Assembly (NCBI RefSeq): GCF_009727055.1
Contig: NC_052350.1
Location: 29,492,000-29,555,999 of the forward strand
Origin: Benincasa hispida
Taxonomy: Eukaryota; Streptophyta; Magnoliopsida; Cucurbitales; Cucurbitaceae
Reading direction: 5' to 3'
DNA length: 64,000 nt
Each line of letters starts with the position of its first letter. The stretch's first letter is position 1. The position numbers were made by a program, and so were the translations under genes. A model generated the notes under the pieces. It made no database searches, was not told where the DNA came from, and was given only the letters and a program-made list of their open reading frames with translations. Of this stretch, positions 10,453 to 21,795 are shown piece after piece.

Positions 10453-11872
10453 ATGGAAATAATTGACTGCAAGGGGACGGAGAACCAGGTTGCTGACCAC
10501 CTATCGAGATTAGAGAATCCGGAAGTAGACCTCATTCAGTTGGAGGTGAATGTAGCCTTTCCAGATGAGCAGTTGTTCAGGCTTGAAGAATTACTATGGT
10601 ACGCAGATGTTGTCAATTACCTTGTCTGTGAGCAATTTTCGAAAAATTACACAATCCACCAAAAGAGGCGTCTTATGCATGAATGTAAATCCTACTATTG
10701 AGACGAGCCGAATCTTTACAATGGGGGTTAGACTAGATCTTGCGACTGTGTGTGCCAGAGACTGCTTATCAGTGCATACTTTCTCAGTGCCATAATTCAC
10801 CTTATGGGGGCATTTCGGAGGTCAACGCACAGCAGCAAAAGTGTTACAAAGTGGGTACTATTGGCCAACTCTATTCAAGGATGTCTATTCTATGAAATGC
10901 GACAAGTGCCAACGCACGGGAAACATTTCATGGAAGAATGCGATGCCAATGAATATTATATTAGAATTGGAACTCTTCGACGTATGGAGCATAGACTTCA
11001 TGGAACCATTTCCACCATCAAATGGTCATAAGTACATTCTGTTGGTCGTCGATTATGTTTCCAAGTGGATTGAAGCGGTATCATGCATTGCAAACGATGC
11101 GACGACAGTCTCCAGATTCTTACGAAGAAACATCTTCACTCGTTTTGCACCCCACGTGCCATAATAAGTGATGAAGGCTCCCACTTTGTCAATGGCGTCA
11201 TCAACAAACTGTTACTCAAGTACAATATCCACCATAAGGTCGCCACCGCATATCATCCACAGATAAACGCCAAGCCGAGGTGTCTAATAGGGAAATCAAA
11301 CTAATCCTAGAAAAGGTGGTGAATCCTTCACGCAAAGATTGGGCCATGAAGTTTTACGATGCCTTGTGGGCATATAGAACCGCCTATAAAACATCTATAG
11401 GCATGTCCCCGTATGTGCTGATGTTTAGGAAGGCATGTCACTTATGCTAAAATTAGAGTAGAAGGCACTGTGGGCAGTAAATAAGCTCGATTTTGATTTA
11501 AAGACTGCAAGGGAGGAGAGAAAACTCCAATTGCTCGAGCTAGACGAATGGATAATTCAAGTATATGAAAATTCCAAGATCTACAAGGAATGTGCAAAGC
11601 GTTGGCATGACAAACGACTATGCGAAAAGAATCTCCAGGTTGGACAGAAGGTCTTGCTATTCAACCCTAGACTACGACTCTTTCCAGGAAAATTAAAGTC
11701 ATGTTGGTCCAGCCCATTTATAATTAAAGAAGTATTCCCGCACGATGCAGTCGAATTAACTAATGAAGAAGGGACCAGCACATTCAAGGTCAACGGGCAA
11801 AGAGTCAAGATGTATCACGGAGGAGACTTTCATCGTGAGAAAACCTTCGTGGACCTGAGGAATCCTAACTGA
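10453..11872 (+). pseudogene. Gypsy-1 integrase
   Basis: This region would join element DNA to the genome. It begins after the RNase H tail (ENQVADHLSRLENPEV). The zinc-binding part is in pieces (CDKCQRTGNISWK readable). The catalytic core shows SIDFMEPFPPSNGHK (first D) and IISDEGSHFVNG (second D); the stretch with the third acidic residue, [10 protein letters not shown] in gypsy-2, is shifted out of frame near 11265. WAYRTAYKT and the C-terminal part KRWHDKRLCEKNLQVGQKVL and FKVNGQRVKMYHGGDF are readable to the stop at 11870-11872. At least three frames are needed, so it is dead. Confidence 0.85.
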
Positions 11873-12938
11873 AGAAGAAACGAGCGGTTTCTGCGTTGAT
11901 ATGCGACACAAACTCATCAGGGACGTGTTTTTTTAAGTATCCTTTTGATATCTTTCTTTCATGAACTTACTTTACCCTTTTGTACAACCACTACTCTTTA
12001 AAATTATCAACTCTGTCTTTCATACTTTTTACCCTCTTAATATTTAGCAATGATCGTAGTGAACGATTGCGGTGGAGCTACATGATAAACTAAAAACACG
12101 CGATCAGTTCGATCAGCCCATTGCAATTGAGGAATCAACCCACTACAAGAAATGATGCGATCAAAGATGATGTGGGCAACAAAGCAAATTTGGGGGTTGT
12201 ATTCTTCCTTGACTCTTTTATTTCAAATTTTTCACTTCTCGCATCTCATTTTAATATTGCTAAATTTTATTATCGCATCCTCTTTAGTTTGACGCAATCA
12301 TTGAATTTTGATTACTTTATTTAGTCACCGCATTCTTCCCCGTACCAATTATGATTTCAATGATGAAATTCATGCCTTTATTTCTTACCGCATGTACTAG
12401 AGTCAACTTAATTTCAGGGCAGTCAATTCATGAAACATTTCTAAAAGTTAGCGGTCCACCAGCTTTCTTTCAAAACAATTTTTATGAAATTTCCTAAGAG
12501 CATCGCATGAGTTATTTCAATCTATCAACAATAAGGACATTGTTGTGTATAAATTTGGGGGTGCTAGTATTTGTTTTCAATCTTGCTACTTTTAGATGTT
12601 CAAAAAAAATATATCATAAGGTTGAGATCGGATCCTACTCGTAGTTGGATGTCTGCATGGCACCCGTGGGGGCAAGCCAAAACGAAGGTAGGAATCGTGA
12701 TCAACACATAAATCAAGTGTTCGCAACTCCACTACCAAGTAAAATAGGCATGAGTTTAGATTGAGAAAGAGCGCCTTGCTCATAGTTAGATGCTCGCATG
12801 ACACCCGTGGGGGCATGCCAAAACGAAGGCTAGGCATTTAGATCAGCGCAAGATCACAAAAAAAAAAATCTAAATCGCGCAAGGGTAAAAATCACTTGGA
12901 AACACCCCGTTGGAGAAAGTTTGAAATAAACCATGTGA
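11873..12938 (+). other. Gypsy-1 3' non-coding region
   Basis: About 1.07 kb between the integrase stop and the truncated 3' LTR, with no env-like or other coding frame. It contains a directly repeated block at 12633-12689 and 12776-12829 sharing GCATG.CACCCGTGGGGGCA and AAAACGAAGG, also found twice in gypsy-2. A deletion at about 12938 removed the PPT and the LTR start; gypsy-2 keeps some 200 bp more here. Confidence 0.75.
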
Positions 12939-14545
12939 TTGCATGCGCCCATCGCATAAAAGCAGTTAATTTACTTATTTTGTGCAGGAAAAATGCATTG
13001 GCGCAAGTAAAATTGCGATCCAAGGAATGAGGCATCTGCCCGCTTGAAAGATGGTGATCGTAAAGTCATGCGATCATATGCGATCATGAAAAGTTACTCA
13101 GAAAGGTGTCTGCATAAAGACTGCGCATTAAGGTGACAACATAATAAATCATAATGGGACGGAAAGCTGATGACGATCAAATCCGAATTTAGTTAACAAG
13201 TCGTTAAAGCCACACTATAGTAAGTACATTCAACTTTCAGTGACCATTAATCAGCGCATCGGAGTAGGAGATTTAATGACCACCCATCATTGCAATCATT
13301 AGAGAAAAAAGCTGCTTCATCTTGAGCTCTATAAATACCGAAGGCCACCATTGTACTAGCGATCGACATATATAATAGAGAATAAGTTAGAGAGTCGTTA
13401 GTCTATTCACGTACATATTCATACTTAGATTTAGAGGATTGAGACGAGCTAGGAGACGAAGAAGCCGAGAGATCATTCCCGGACAGATCGAGAGACAGTC
13501 GGCAAGCGCTACAAAGGGAGAGAGAGTCAACACTTGCAAGAGCAAGAATATTTATCTGGACAGAGTTGGAGTGAAAAAGACAGTCTAAAAGGCCACGGGA
13601 AGTAAGACATTGCTTACCGGGCTTCTTATCTCTAAATTCCATTGTCATTTTGTATTCAGCACTTTATTTATAGAAAATGGAAATCTCATTTTAATCTATG
13701 TTCAATCTCTCCACATTTCGCATGAGTAGCTAAATTTCTGAATGGGTTTAGAAGTACTTAGCTAACATGACCTAAGATTTACATTCTATGCGATCATCTT
13801 GTCTTATGTATGCATCATTCACCCTTTAGAGATACTTGAGAGAGTAGTCTAAAGATAGAATCTAGACGTGAGAGAGTCAAATTAGAATCTAAGCTTGAGT
13901 GAGTCAGATTAGAACCGCATAAGCAAGAAATAGAAACTTAGGCACAAGTTCTATTGCTAGTAACACATTGCAAGACATAAGTTCAATTGCTATTAACCTA
14001 TTGCATGCATCCTAGAAATAGGATATGACAGTATGCGGTCACCTTGGTTTATATGTGCATCATGCATCATCGCATAAACAAGAATAGAGGCTTAGACATA
14101 AGTCTTATAGACTTTTTCATATACAACACATGCGTCCTAGAAATAGGAATTATGGCATTTGCATTGAGATATGACATGTTGTTGTTTGTGTGTAGCATGA
14201 TCGGATAACTTGTACGTAATCTTAGGAAGTGTTAGTTAAACCCCTTCTCAACCCATTCATCGCATACTTATTGTAACTCTTGATTTCTTCAACTCTTCAT
14301 TCGAACTCCGTCGCATTGGAAATATACTTAATCAAAACACCATCTAACTTATTTATTTTCACCACCGCAAGAGAATTGAAGTAACTGTCGCATATGTCCT
14401 CAGTAGTCCCTGTGTTTGATCCTGGACTTACCAGGAAACCTAGTGAGGCTTATACTTGGGTCTTATTAGGAAAACCTACATGTGCAATGTATAACACATC
14501 ACCGTAAACTCATACCATAATTGCATCAGAATTCACAACACATCA
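12939..14545 (+). repeat. 3' LTR of gypsy-1 (5' truncated)
   Basis: Homology to the 5' LTR starts at GCATGCGCCCATCGCATAAA, about 120 bp into the LTR, and ends ACAACACATCA at 14545. It keeps the internal segment missing from the 5' LTR (about 13440-13880). A TATAAATA box is at 13330-13337. The sequence after it, ACTAC, is the target duplication. Confidence 0.88.
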
Positions 14546-15696
14546 ACTACCCCCTTCGCTACTTCACATGCAGCCACATACTCTGCTTCCATGGTGGAGT
14601 CAGCAATACAGTTTTACTTTATACCCCTCCAAACTATAGCTCCTTCATTTAGAGTGAACATTGATCCCGAAGTTGATTTCCTTGAATCTACATTGGTCTG
14701 AAAATCAGAGTCAATGTATCCTGTAAGGATTAGATCCTTAGCGCCATACAGAAGCATACATTCCTTCGTTCTCTGAAGATACTTGAGGTTATTTTTAACA
14801 ACATTCCAATGATTATATCCAGGATTGGATTGAAACCTACTGACGATTCCCATTGCATAGCATATGTCAGGTCGTGTATGCAACATGGCTTATATCAAAC
14901 TACCAACTACTGATGCATAAGAAATACGTTTCATATCCTCAACTTCTTGAGGTGTCTTAGGATACTGTTCCTTAAACAAATGAATTCCATGCCTGAAATG
15001 TAGCAAACCCCATTTGGGATTCTGCATTTTATATCTAGACAGCATCTTGTCTATTTAAGATACCTGAGATAAGGCTAGCATTTTATTCTTGCGATTTCGA
15101 ACGATCTGGATTCCAAGAACATACTAAGCTTCTCGAAAATATTTCATTTAGAATTGAGTTTCTAGCCATTGCTTAACGTTATCTAGGAATCCTATATCAT
15201 TCCCAATGAGTATGATGTCATCAACATACAATAATAAAAATGCTACAGTTTTATTGACAATCTTCTTGTAAACACAAGGTTCGTCAAAATTTTGTTCAAA
15301 GCCATTAGATTTGATCGCAATTTCAAATCTTATACTCCAGGATCTATCCACGTATTTTAACCCATAAATGGATCGTTTTAGTTTGCAAACCTTTTGCTCT
15401 TAACCTTGTTCAATGTACCCCTGTGGTTGAGCCATATAGATACTCTCCTCAAGATGGCCATTCAAAAAGGCTTTTCTTGACATCCATTTGCCAAATTTCA
15501 TAATCATAAAAGGTGGTTGTGGATAAAAGTATTCTAATTGACTTTAGCATGCCAACAAGAGAGAAGGTTTCTTCATAGTCCATCTCCCCTCTTTAGGTAA
15601 ACCCTTTTGCTAGAAGTCGAGCCTTAAAGGTCTGCAGCTTACCGACTTGGTCTTATTTTCTCTTATAGCTCCATTTGTAACTGATGCTCGGAATTA
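14546..15696 (-). pseudogene. Copia-C: reverse transcriptase and start of RNase H
   Basis: On the minus strand, from right to left: SYKWSYKRK, DQVGKLQTFKARL, the early RT blocks (DYEIWQMDVK), DEPCVYKKIVNKTVAFLLLY with the catalytic LLLYVDDIILIGN intact (about 15148-15351), then CYAMGIVSRFQSNPGYNH, the DSDFQTNVDSRKST block, STMEAEYVAACEVAKG and the gypsy-1 insertion point. Many stops and frame changes separate the blocks. Gag, protease and integrase are absent: homology ends at about 15696 where a minus gypsy LTR begins. The rest of RNase H is at 5003-5190. Confidence 0.88.
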
Positions 15697-16860
15697 TGTG
15701 GTGGAAATATGGATGTTATGCGTTGATAGAATTGCGTTGTGCACTCAAGTTTCCCCAGTGGAATCCACGTGTAAATTCCTCTGAGTTTCCTAGTAAGTCT
15801 AGGGTCGAACACAGGGACTTGTGAAAATAGATTGCGTTGGTAATTTTTATGAAAACTTTGTAGTAACCAAGTAAATAAATAAAGTGTTGGGTGTCTTGTT
15901 GCATTGATGAAGAAGAAGTAAATAAAGGCGGCGAATTTGAGAAAGACAGTTGCGTTGATAGATGCAATGAGTATGCAATGAACGGGTTGAGAAGATCTTT
16001 AGCTAGTGTTACTCTGGAATGCGTCAGACTATGCGATCATGTTACAACCATGCACAGCAAGTCATTTTCCAATGTAAATGTGATGCTCCTAAGTCTAGGA
16101 CGCATGTGCTGAATGCAAAGTGTCCATAGAGCTTATCCCTAAGTCTCTACTCTTATCCTATGCGTTGATGCAAAATACATGAGAGCAAGGTGACCGCATA
16201 CAATCATATCTTATCGCTAAGATGCATGCGATGTGTTAATAACAAATAGTGCTCATTCCTAAGTGCCTATCTCTTGTTTATGCATTCTAATCTGGTTTTT
16301 CCAAACCTAGATTCTGACCTGACCTTCCCAAGTCTAGATCCTATCCTTAGACTACCCTTCCGAGTATCTCTAATGAACGAATGAAGCATTCATAATAAGA
16401 TAATCGCAAAAAATGAAGATTCCCTCGTTATGCTAGCTAATTTCTTCTCAACCCATTCAACTAATTTAGCTACTCATGCGTGAATAACAGAAAGTGAACA
16501 GATATAGAGAAAGAAATTCCATTCTTATAAATGAGTTGAGTACAAAATGACAATGGAAAGTAAAGGTAGAGAGCCTGGTAGCAATTCCTTGCTAACCGAG
16601 GTTTTTTACACTGAATCTCTATTCTGATCTAAAGATGTTCCCACTTCCGCAGGCGTCGACCCTCTCTCTGTCTTGGAGCTTCCGATGCATAGAGGTTGTT
16701 GGTCCATGTCTAGTTCAACCAGCTCCCTCAGAGTTTTCTCTCAAACTTCTTCTCTCATTGCTCCTATTGTGTTGTCAGCAACTTGTCGATTTCCTTCTTC
16801 CAATGTCTCTCTTCTACGCCTCCTTCGGATTCTCCTCTCCTTTTCGTTAATATCTGTAAC
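15697..16860 (-). mobile_element. Minus-strand gypsy LTR, same superfamily as gypsy-1/2
   Basis: Read on the minus strand it shares stretches with the gypsy-1/2 LTRs: the segment before the end with CCCTGTGTTCGACCCTAGAC (plus 15795-15814), the AAGTCTAGGA-type blocks, and the piece with CGGTTAGCAAGGAATTGCTA equivalent to the CCGGTAAGCAATGTCTTGC region. The left terminus TGTGGTGG at 15697 abuts the copia-C frame; the right edge near 16860 is my estimate. No element body is attached, so it is a solo or truncated LTR. Small open frames in it are chance. Confidence 0.6.
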
Positions 16861-16998
16861 AAAAATAAGATTTGCACTCCTAGAGAAGCGGGGCATAAAC
16901 AACAGGAAAGCAACAATACACTCTCTTATTTTTAATTAGAATCCTAAAATTAGCCCGGGCTAGTTGCCAAGTCTCCCTGGCAACGGCACCAATTTATT
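16861..16998 (-). mobile_element. PBS and first internal bases of a second gypsy family
   Basis: On the minus strand TGGTGCCGTTGCCAGGGA (plus 16974-16991) is a gypsy-type PBS seven bases inside the LTR end at 16999. Internal sequence continues left (GACTTGGCAACTAGCCCGGG) only to about 16861, where the other LTR begins. Confidence 0.65.
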
Positions 16999-18511
16999 TG
17001 AAGTTCAGAATTAACAGAAACGTTGTCGCACATGCTCACTGACTCGAACAAAGAAATAAAATCACTGATCCTATACTTATACCCACAAACGCAGTAAAGC
17101 AGTAAGAATGGGGTCGAATCCACAAGAAAACTAATGACTATCCAGGTTAATTAGAGAATTCCATGTGACGGGGGTTAGATTGGATTTGTGGAAACAATGA
17201 CTAAAAATTAACATGCAACATAAAGAAACAAAAATGAGCACGCAAAAAAGATTGGATTAAATCAATGAAAAAGCCTTGGGATTAGTATATATGCTTAATA
17301 TTTCTATCATGAGACAACAATTAATTGTACTAAATCTATGACTCTCTCAACCTATTAGAAAATCTAACATCCCAATTAGCCAAATTCGATATTAAACCAA
17401 ATTAGCCCTAATTCAATTTACAACTTTTCTTTCTTAGTGAAATACAAGTTAAAACAGAATTGCATTACGAAATTGTTCGATTGTTGAGACATACTACAAG
17501 TCGGATAGCCATATGATATAGCATAATTTATTGGGAATGATTAAATAAGGGCATACATGAGTTTGGTCAGAAAAAATCTAGACTTTACACATGCGATCCT
17601 AATTTACGCAACTAAATCAATCAATTTTTTTGCATAGGCTATGACGATTTGCAAACAAGAATTTCAATAAATCAATTTGTCAGATCTATTCAAAAAAAAT
17701 CTATTAAAATTAAATAAAATCATCCCAATGAATTCACAATAATTCAGTAAATTAACTGTAAATACTTCAAGAATTTAAACATACAACTAATCCTAAGAAA
17801 AGTTTACCTAGCCTAGCATAAGCATATTGAAAAACCAATCAAACATGTAGAAAAGAGGTTGAATATGATGAAATTTTCCCAGCAATTCGACTTAATCGGC
17901 TCCCAAAAACGTTCTCAAACTCTATTTTTCTTCACACACCTCGGTTGGAACAGAAAAAACCCATATATAGATTTCGCGCAGCGTCACAATGCTAGGAAGA
18001 GCGTTGCAACACTGTGGCGGCATCAAACTCAGCGTTGAGGAAGCATTGCAATGGGGCTGTGACACTCAGTTGCGCGTGCGCAGAGGTGTTCGTCCATTGA
18101 AGTTCGTAGCATTGCAACACTACCCTATTCGATAGCTACTACCTTGTAGTGTTGAGTTGGAGCATTGGGGTGGTGCTGTGAGATATTCGGAGCATTGCGA
18201 CGCTCAGGGCAGCTAGCGATGCTGCCCTGCACACCAGCATACTGCCTTCAAGCGTCAAGCAAGCATTGGATTAAGGCAATTGGTGAGTGTTGCAACGCTA
18301 AAGTAAAGCAATTTGGTCTTTTTGACATCTCCGCTCGGTTTTGTGCATCGGACTCCCATTTTTCTATCCTTTTGGCTCGATTTTTCATCTTAACAATACA
18401 CTTGCTTCACGGGATCAATTTCCTACAAAAAAAGAAAAATAAAACACAAGAATCATCCAAATCAGTAGAATTAAGGACATAAAATTAGCTCTTTTTTAGA
18501 GCTAACAAACA
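16999..18511 (-). mobile_element. Minus-strand gypsy LTR between PBS and PPT-like sequence
   Basis: On the minus strand it starts TGTTTGTTAGCTCTAAAAAA at 18511 and ends CTGAACTTCA at 16999, about 1.5 kb. It contains GTGGATTCGACCCCATTC (plus about 17113-17130), typical of plant gypsy LTRs, and a cluster of ~12-base GCATTGCAACACT / GCGTTGCAACACT motifs at 17995-18300. The start holds the palindrome AGCTCTTTTTTAGAGCT. It lies between a PBS on its left and a 3'UTR-like region on its right. Confidence 0.65.
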
Positions 18512-19870
18512 CAGCCAACTTATTTCTTGATCGTCCCGAGCAAGGTCAAAATGCTCAATCATGCAATTGACAAGAAACTATTCACTCAATTTATCGAATC
18601 TTATCTCAAGTCTCAACATTCCTTAGGGCCGCATAATAAATCACATAATAATGCAAATTCAACTAATTACTCAAATGAGACTCATTATAAAAAAAAAATT
18701 TTAAAAAAACTTTTACAATCAAAGTCATGTATGAATGAACATTAAGGCATGAAAACTTTTTCATAAATCAAAAAGCACCCGAAAAAGTTTTATCCTACTC
18801 TCATTTCATCTAACCTCTACTTTGGCTCGATTATCAACCTAAGATATACCATTCTCGCTAATCAAAGAACAACACTATCTAAGAGCTCCTAAAACTCACA
18901 CACACAAAACATAGAGGGCATTTATTTTACCTAGAGGGCTAGCTTTCACACCCTGCCGCAGACCCTAACTAGACACGACAGAGGTAGCTCTTTTCACCTC
19001 TATCCATGCACACATGCACATAATTTTTTGCAATCACGCCGGCATATGCCTCCTTTTTAGGCTTTTTTTTTTCTTTTTTTGGTCAGAATTCAACAACTAG
19101 TTTGCTTTTCTTTATTTATTTTACTTGCACACTAGGCCACTATTTTCTCATTGTCTAATTTTGCTCTTAGGCACTAAAGGTTACTTCCAAGCTAAAAAGG
19201 GGTCTTTCGAGGTGACAACAAAAATCCGAGATGGATAACCTGTTTCTAAGACTTTTAAGGGATTTATAACAAAAAACAATTTCAACCTAGATTCATAAGC
19301 ATAGGCTTCTTGAAAAGGTTTTTATAAAAAGCTCAAAATCATGAAAGAATTTCACTTTTTTTAAAAAAAAAAAAATCATACAACCCGATGACTGCATCAT
19401 TAGCTTGTCATCATAAGGAAACGGAAAATAGAGCGAACAAACCATTCAAACATCAAACAATCACATACCAATCCCAAAAAAAATGATATAGGTTATGCAC
19501 AAAATTAAGAAGCATGCTTCGCCCACCCCTAACTTTAGAAATATGCATTTTCCTTAATGTATAACTAAGCTACAATTCATGCTAAGGACAAAAAGAGGGG
19601 ACCAATGGAATAGAAAAACACCCCTGGAATTGAACCAAGGGAAAGTTATCCTTTAAAGAGCCAAAAGTCTGATTTTCCTATGGAAAAAAAAGTGTAATCA
19701 GCCATCCTTTCAATTTATTTAAAAATAAATAAATAAAAGAAACAAAGAAAAAGAAAAGAAAGTAGATAAATTTTTAACACCTGGCTACCTCCAAGAAGCG
19801 CAACATTTAACGTCTTTTGCTCGATGTTGGGAGAGGACGGGCTTAAATTGAGGGTGGAGTCAACAAAAAA
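18512..19870 (-). mobile_element. 3' non-coding region of a minus-strand gypsy element
   Basis: There is no coding frame. Next to the LTR, the minus strand reads GCTCGGGACGATCAAGAAAT then AAGTTGGCTG, resembling the AAGTTGGGGGTG PPT of many plant Athila/Tat elements. Further right are poly-T and poly-A tracts (about 19060-19080, 19360-19375, 19720-19760) and TACCTCCAAGAAGCGCAACA near 19785, a motif seen at the 3' side of such elements. The family placement is inference. Confidence 0.5.
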
Positions 19871-19879
19871 CTCGAGCGA

Positions 19880-21290
19880 GCTGAGTTGACTTCCCCTTCA
19901 TTGAGACCAAGTTGGTAAGGTACAGAGTTATAAAGCTAGACTCATGGCAAAAGGGTTTACCCAAAGAGATGGGGTAGACTATGAAGAACCCTTCTCTCCA
20001 ATTTCCATGATTAAGTCTATTAGAATACTCTTGTCCATTGCTACCTTTTATGATTATGAAATCTGGCAAATGAATGTCAAGACAGCTTTTTTAAATGGCT
20101 ATCTTGAAGAGAGTATTTATATATCTCAATCAAAAGGGTTTATTGAACAGGGTCGAGAGCAAAAGGTTTGCAAGCTTAATAGATCTATTTATGGGTTAAA
20201 ACAAGCATCTCAATCTTGGAATGTGAGATTTGAAACTGAGATCAAATCTTATGACTTTGAACAGAACGTTGACGAACCTTGTGTTTACAAGAAGATTTTC
20301 AACAAAACTATAGCTTTTTTGGTTCTATGTGTTGATGATATTCTACTTATTGGAAATGAAGTAGAATTTCTAGCTAACGTTAAGAAATGGCTAGCCATGC
20401 AATTCCAAATGAAGGATTTGGGAGAAGCATAGTATGCTCTTAGGATCTAAATAGTTCGGAACTGCAAGAACAAGATGCTAGCATTGTCTCAGGCATCTTA
20501 TATAGACAAGATGTTACCTTTCAAGCATGAAATTCATTTGTCTAAGGAACATTGTCCTAAGACACCTCAAGAGTTGAAGATATGAAACGAATTCCATATG
20601 CATCAGCAGTCGAAAGTCTGATGTATGTCATGTTGTGTACACGCCTTGACATATGTTATGCAATTGGAATAGTCAGCAGATTTCAGTCTAATCCTGAATA
20701 TGATCATTGGACTGCCATTAAAAACATCCTCAAGTATCTTCGGAGAACGAGGGACTATCTGTTTGTGTATGGTGCTAAGGATCTGATCCTTACTGGATAC
20801 ACTGATTCTGACTTTCAGACCGGTGTGGATTTAAGGAAATCAACTTTTGGGTCAGTATTCACTTTAAATGGAGGAACTATAGTATGAAGAAGTATCAAGT
20901 AAAGTTGTATTGCTTACTCCACCATAGAAGCTGACTATGTAGCTGCATGTGAAGTAGCTAAAGAAGCAATATGGCTCAGAAAGTTCTTGAGCAATTTGAA
21001 AGTTGTTCCAAATATGCATCTACTCATCACTCTTTATGTGACAATAGTGAAGCAATTGTCAATTCCAAAGAACCTAGAAGCCATAAGCGAGGACAGCACA
21101 TTGAGCGCAAGTACTATCTCATCAGGGAGATCGACACTGAGGAGATGTGACCATAACGCAGATAGCCTCAGAAGACAACTTAGCTGATCTACTTACAAAG
21201 GCATCCTAACTAAAGTGTTTAAGGGTCATCTAGTGGGACTAGGACTACGAGGGAGATAGAACAAGGGCAAGTGGGAGAAATACTAGGTAT
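19880..21290 (+). pseudogene. Copia-E: reverse transcriptase and RNase H
   Basis: This truncated copia pol begins in the RT at DQVGKVQSYKARLMAKGFTQ. The best open stretch (19944-20432) carries VDYEEPFSPISMIKSIRILL, WQMNVKTAFLNGYLEE, KLNRSIYGLKQASQSW, DEPCVYKKIFNKTIAFL and the catalytic box LCVDDILLIGN (usually YVDD). A TAG ends it at 20430-20432. RNase H follows with LMYVMLCTRLDICYAIGIVS, TRDYLFVYGAKDLILTGYTD, a TGA near 20885 and frame changes after 20990. It lacks gag, protease and integrase and cannot make an active protein. It is a close relative of copia-A and copia-C. Confidence 0.9.
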
Positions 21291-21409
21291 CTGATGTCCT
21301 AGTTTATTGTATTTATTCTCTCATTACTCAACATTGTATATATTTATATTTATATATATATGCACGTATGTATATCCACTGGAATTTTAGTCCAAGTGGG
21401 AGTTTTTTT
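21291..21409 (+). other. Copia-E 3' tail and polypurine tract
   Basis: Short AT-rich tail with a TATATATATA run (21349-21360), ending in the PPT CCAAGTGGGAG (21392-21402) followed by eight T before the LTR. An earlier PPT-like copy, GGGCAAGTGGGAG, lies at about 21265-21277, as in copia-A. Confidence 0.6.
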
Positions 21410-21757
21410 TGTTTTATGTCCTAAAACTCGTGGTTGTAAACAATAAACTTATTTTGTTGATCAATAAAGATATTATTGAAGTTTGATTCAATAAAGTAGT
21501 TATTGAATATATGAATTGCTCCTTTCATTTTAGAAATAAATCCAATAAACTTAAGATCCATGGCTATTACATGAGTACTTAAACTTTATGTGGAGACATA
21601 ATAGTGGATCAAGTTCGAGTAGATAGCCAAAATGATTTATAGTATACAAATAAGGTTGGGTACCTTATCTTAGGAACACTATCGGATGCGGCCCACTTTG
21701 TAGATGTTACAAATGTTGTAAAGTGCTACAAATGGAGTGACACACCCTTCCCAAGAC

Positions 21758-21795
21758 CTGTCTCTTATACACATCTAGATGTGTATAAGAGACAG
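21758..21795. other. Tn5/Nextera mate-pair junction adapter (artefact)
   Basis: 21758-21776 is CTGTCTCTTATACACATCT and 21777-21795 is AGATGTGTATAAGAGACAG. The second is the 19-base Tn5 mosaic end used in Nextera libraries and the first its reverse complement. Together they form the 38-base circularisation junction of Nextera mate-pair libraries. It is not natural sequence; the join of the two sides here is unreliable. Confidence 0.97.

Larger units (their letters stand above)
5191..14545 (+). mobile_element. Gypsy-1: dead Athila/Tat-like Ty3/gypsy element
   Basis: This is an almost complete LTR retrotransposon: 5' LTR 5191-6473, PBS 6480-6497, gag, protease, RT, RNase H, integrase, 3' non-coding region, and a 3' LTR 12939-14545 that lacks its first ~120 bp and the PPT. 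It sits inside the minus-strand copia-C. The flanks are ACTGC (5186-5190) and ACTAC (14546-14550), a 5-bp target duplication with one change. It is closely related to gypsy-2 (30532-40470) but more decayed. Order PR-RT-RH-IN identifies gypsy; the PBS and the protease style (LGASINLMP) suggest the Athila/Tat branch, which is inference. I see no env-like frame. Confidence 0.9.

Noticed and set aside
11873..12938. env-like ORF downstream of gypsy-1 integrase (as in some Athila elements)
   Set aside because: No frame longer than about 80 codons, and no signal peptide or membrane segments; the same region in gypsy-2 is also non-coding.
16635..16939. Two overlapping open frames with hydrophobic segments
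   Set aside because: They lie within the minus-strand gypsy LTR; the leucine/serine richness comes from CT-rich DNA.
18165..18482. 105-codon plus-strand frame
   Set aside because: Inside a minus-strand LTR with GCATTGCAACACT-type repeats; no family features.
15697..19880. Copia-C and copia-E as two arms of one inverted copia element
   Set aside because: Both contain the same RT-RNase H part and break at similar but not identical positions; they are separate related copies, not halves of one element.
21758..21795. 38-base perfect palindrome as a natural hairpin or transposon end
   Set aside because: It is identical to the Nextera mate-pair junction adapter.
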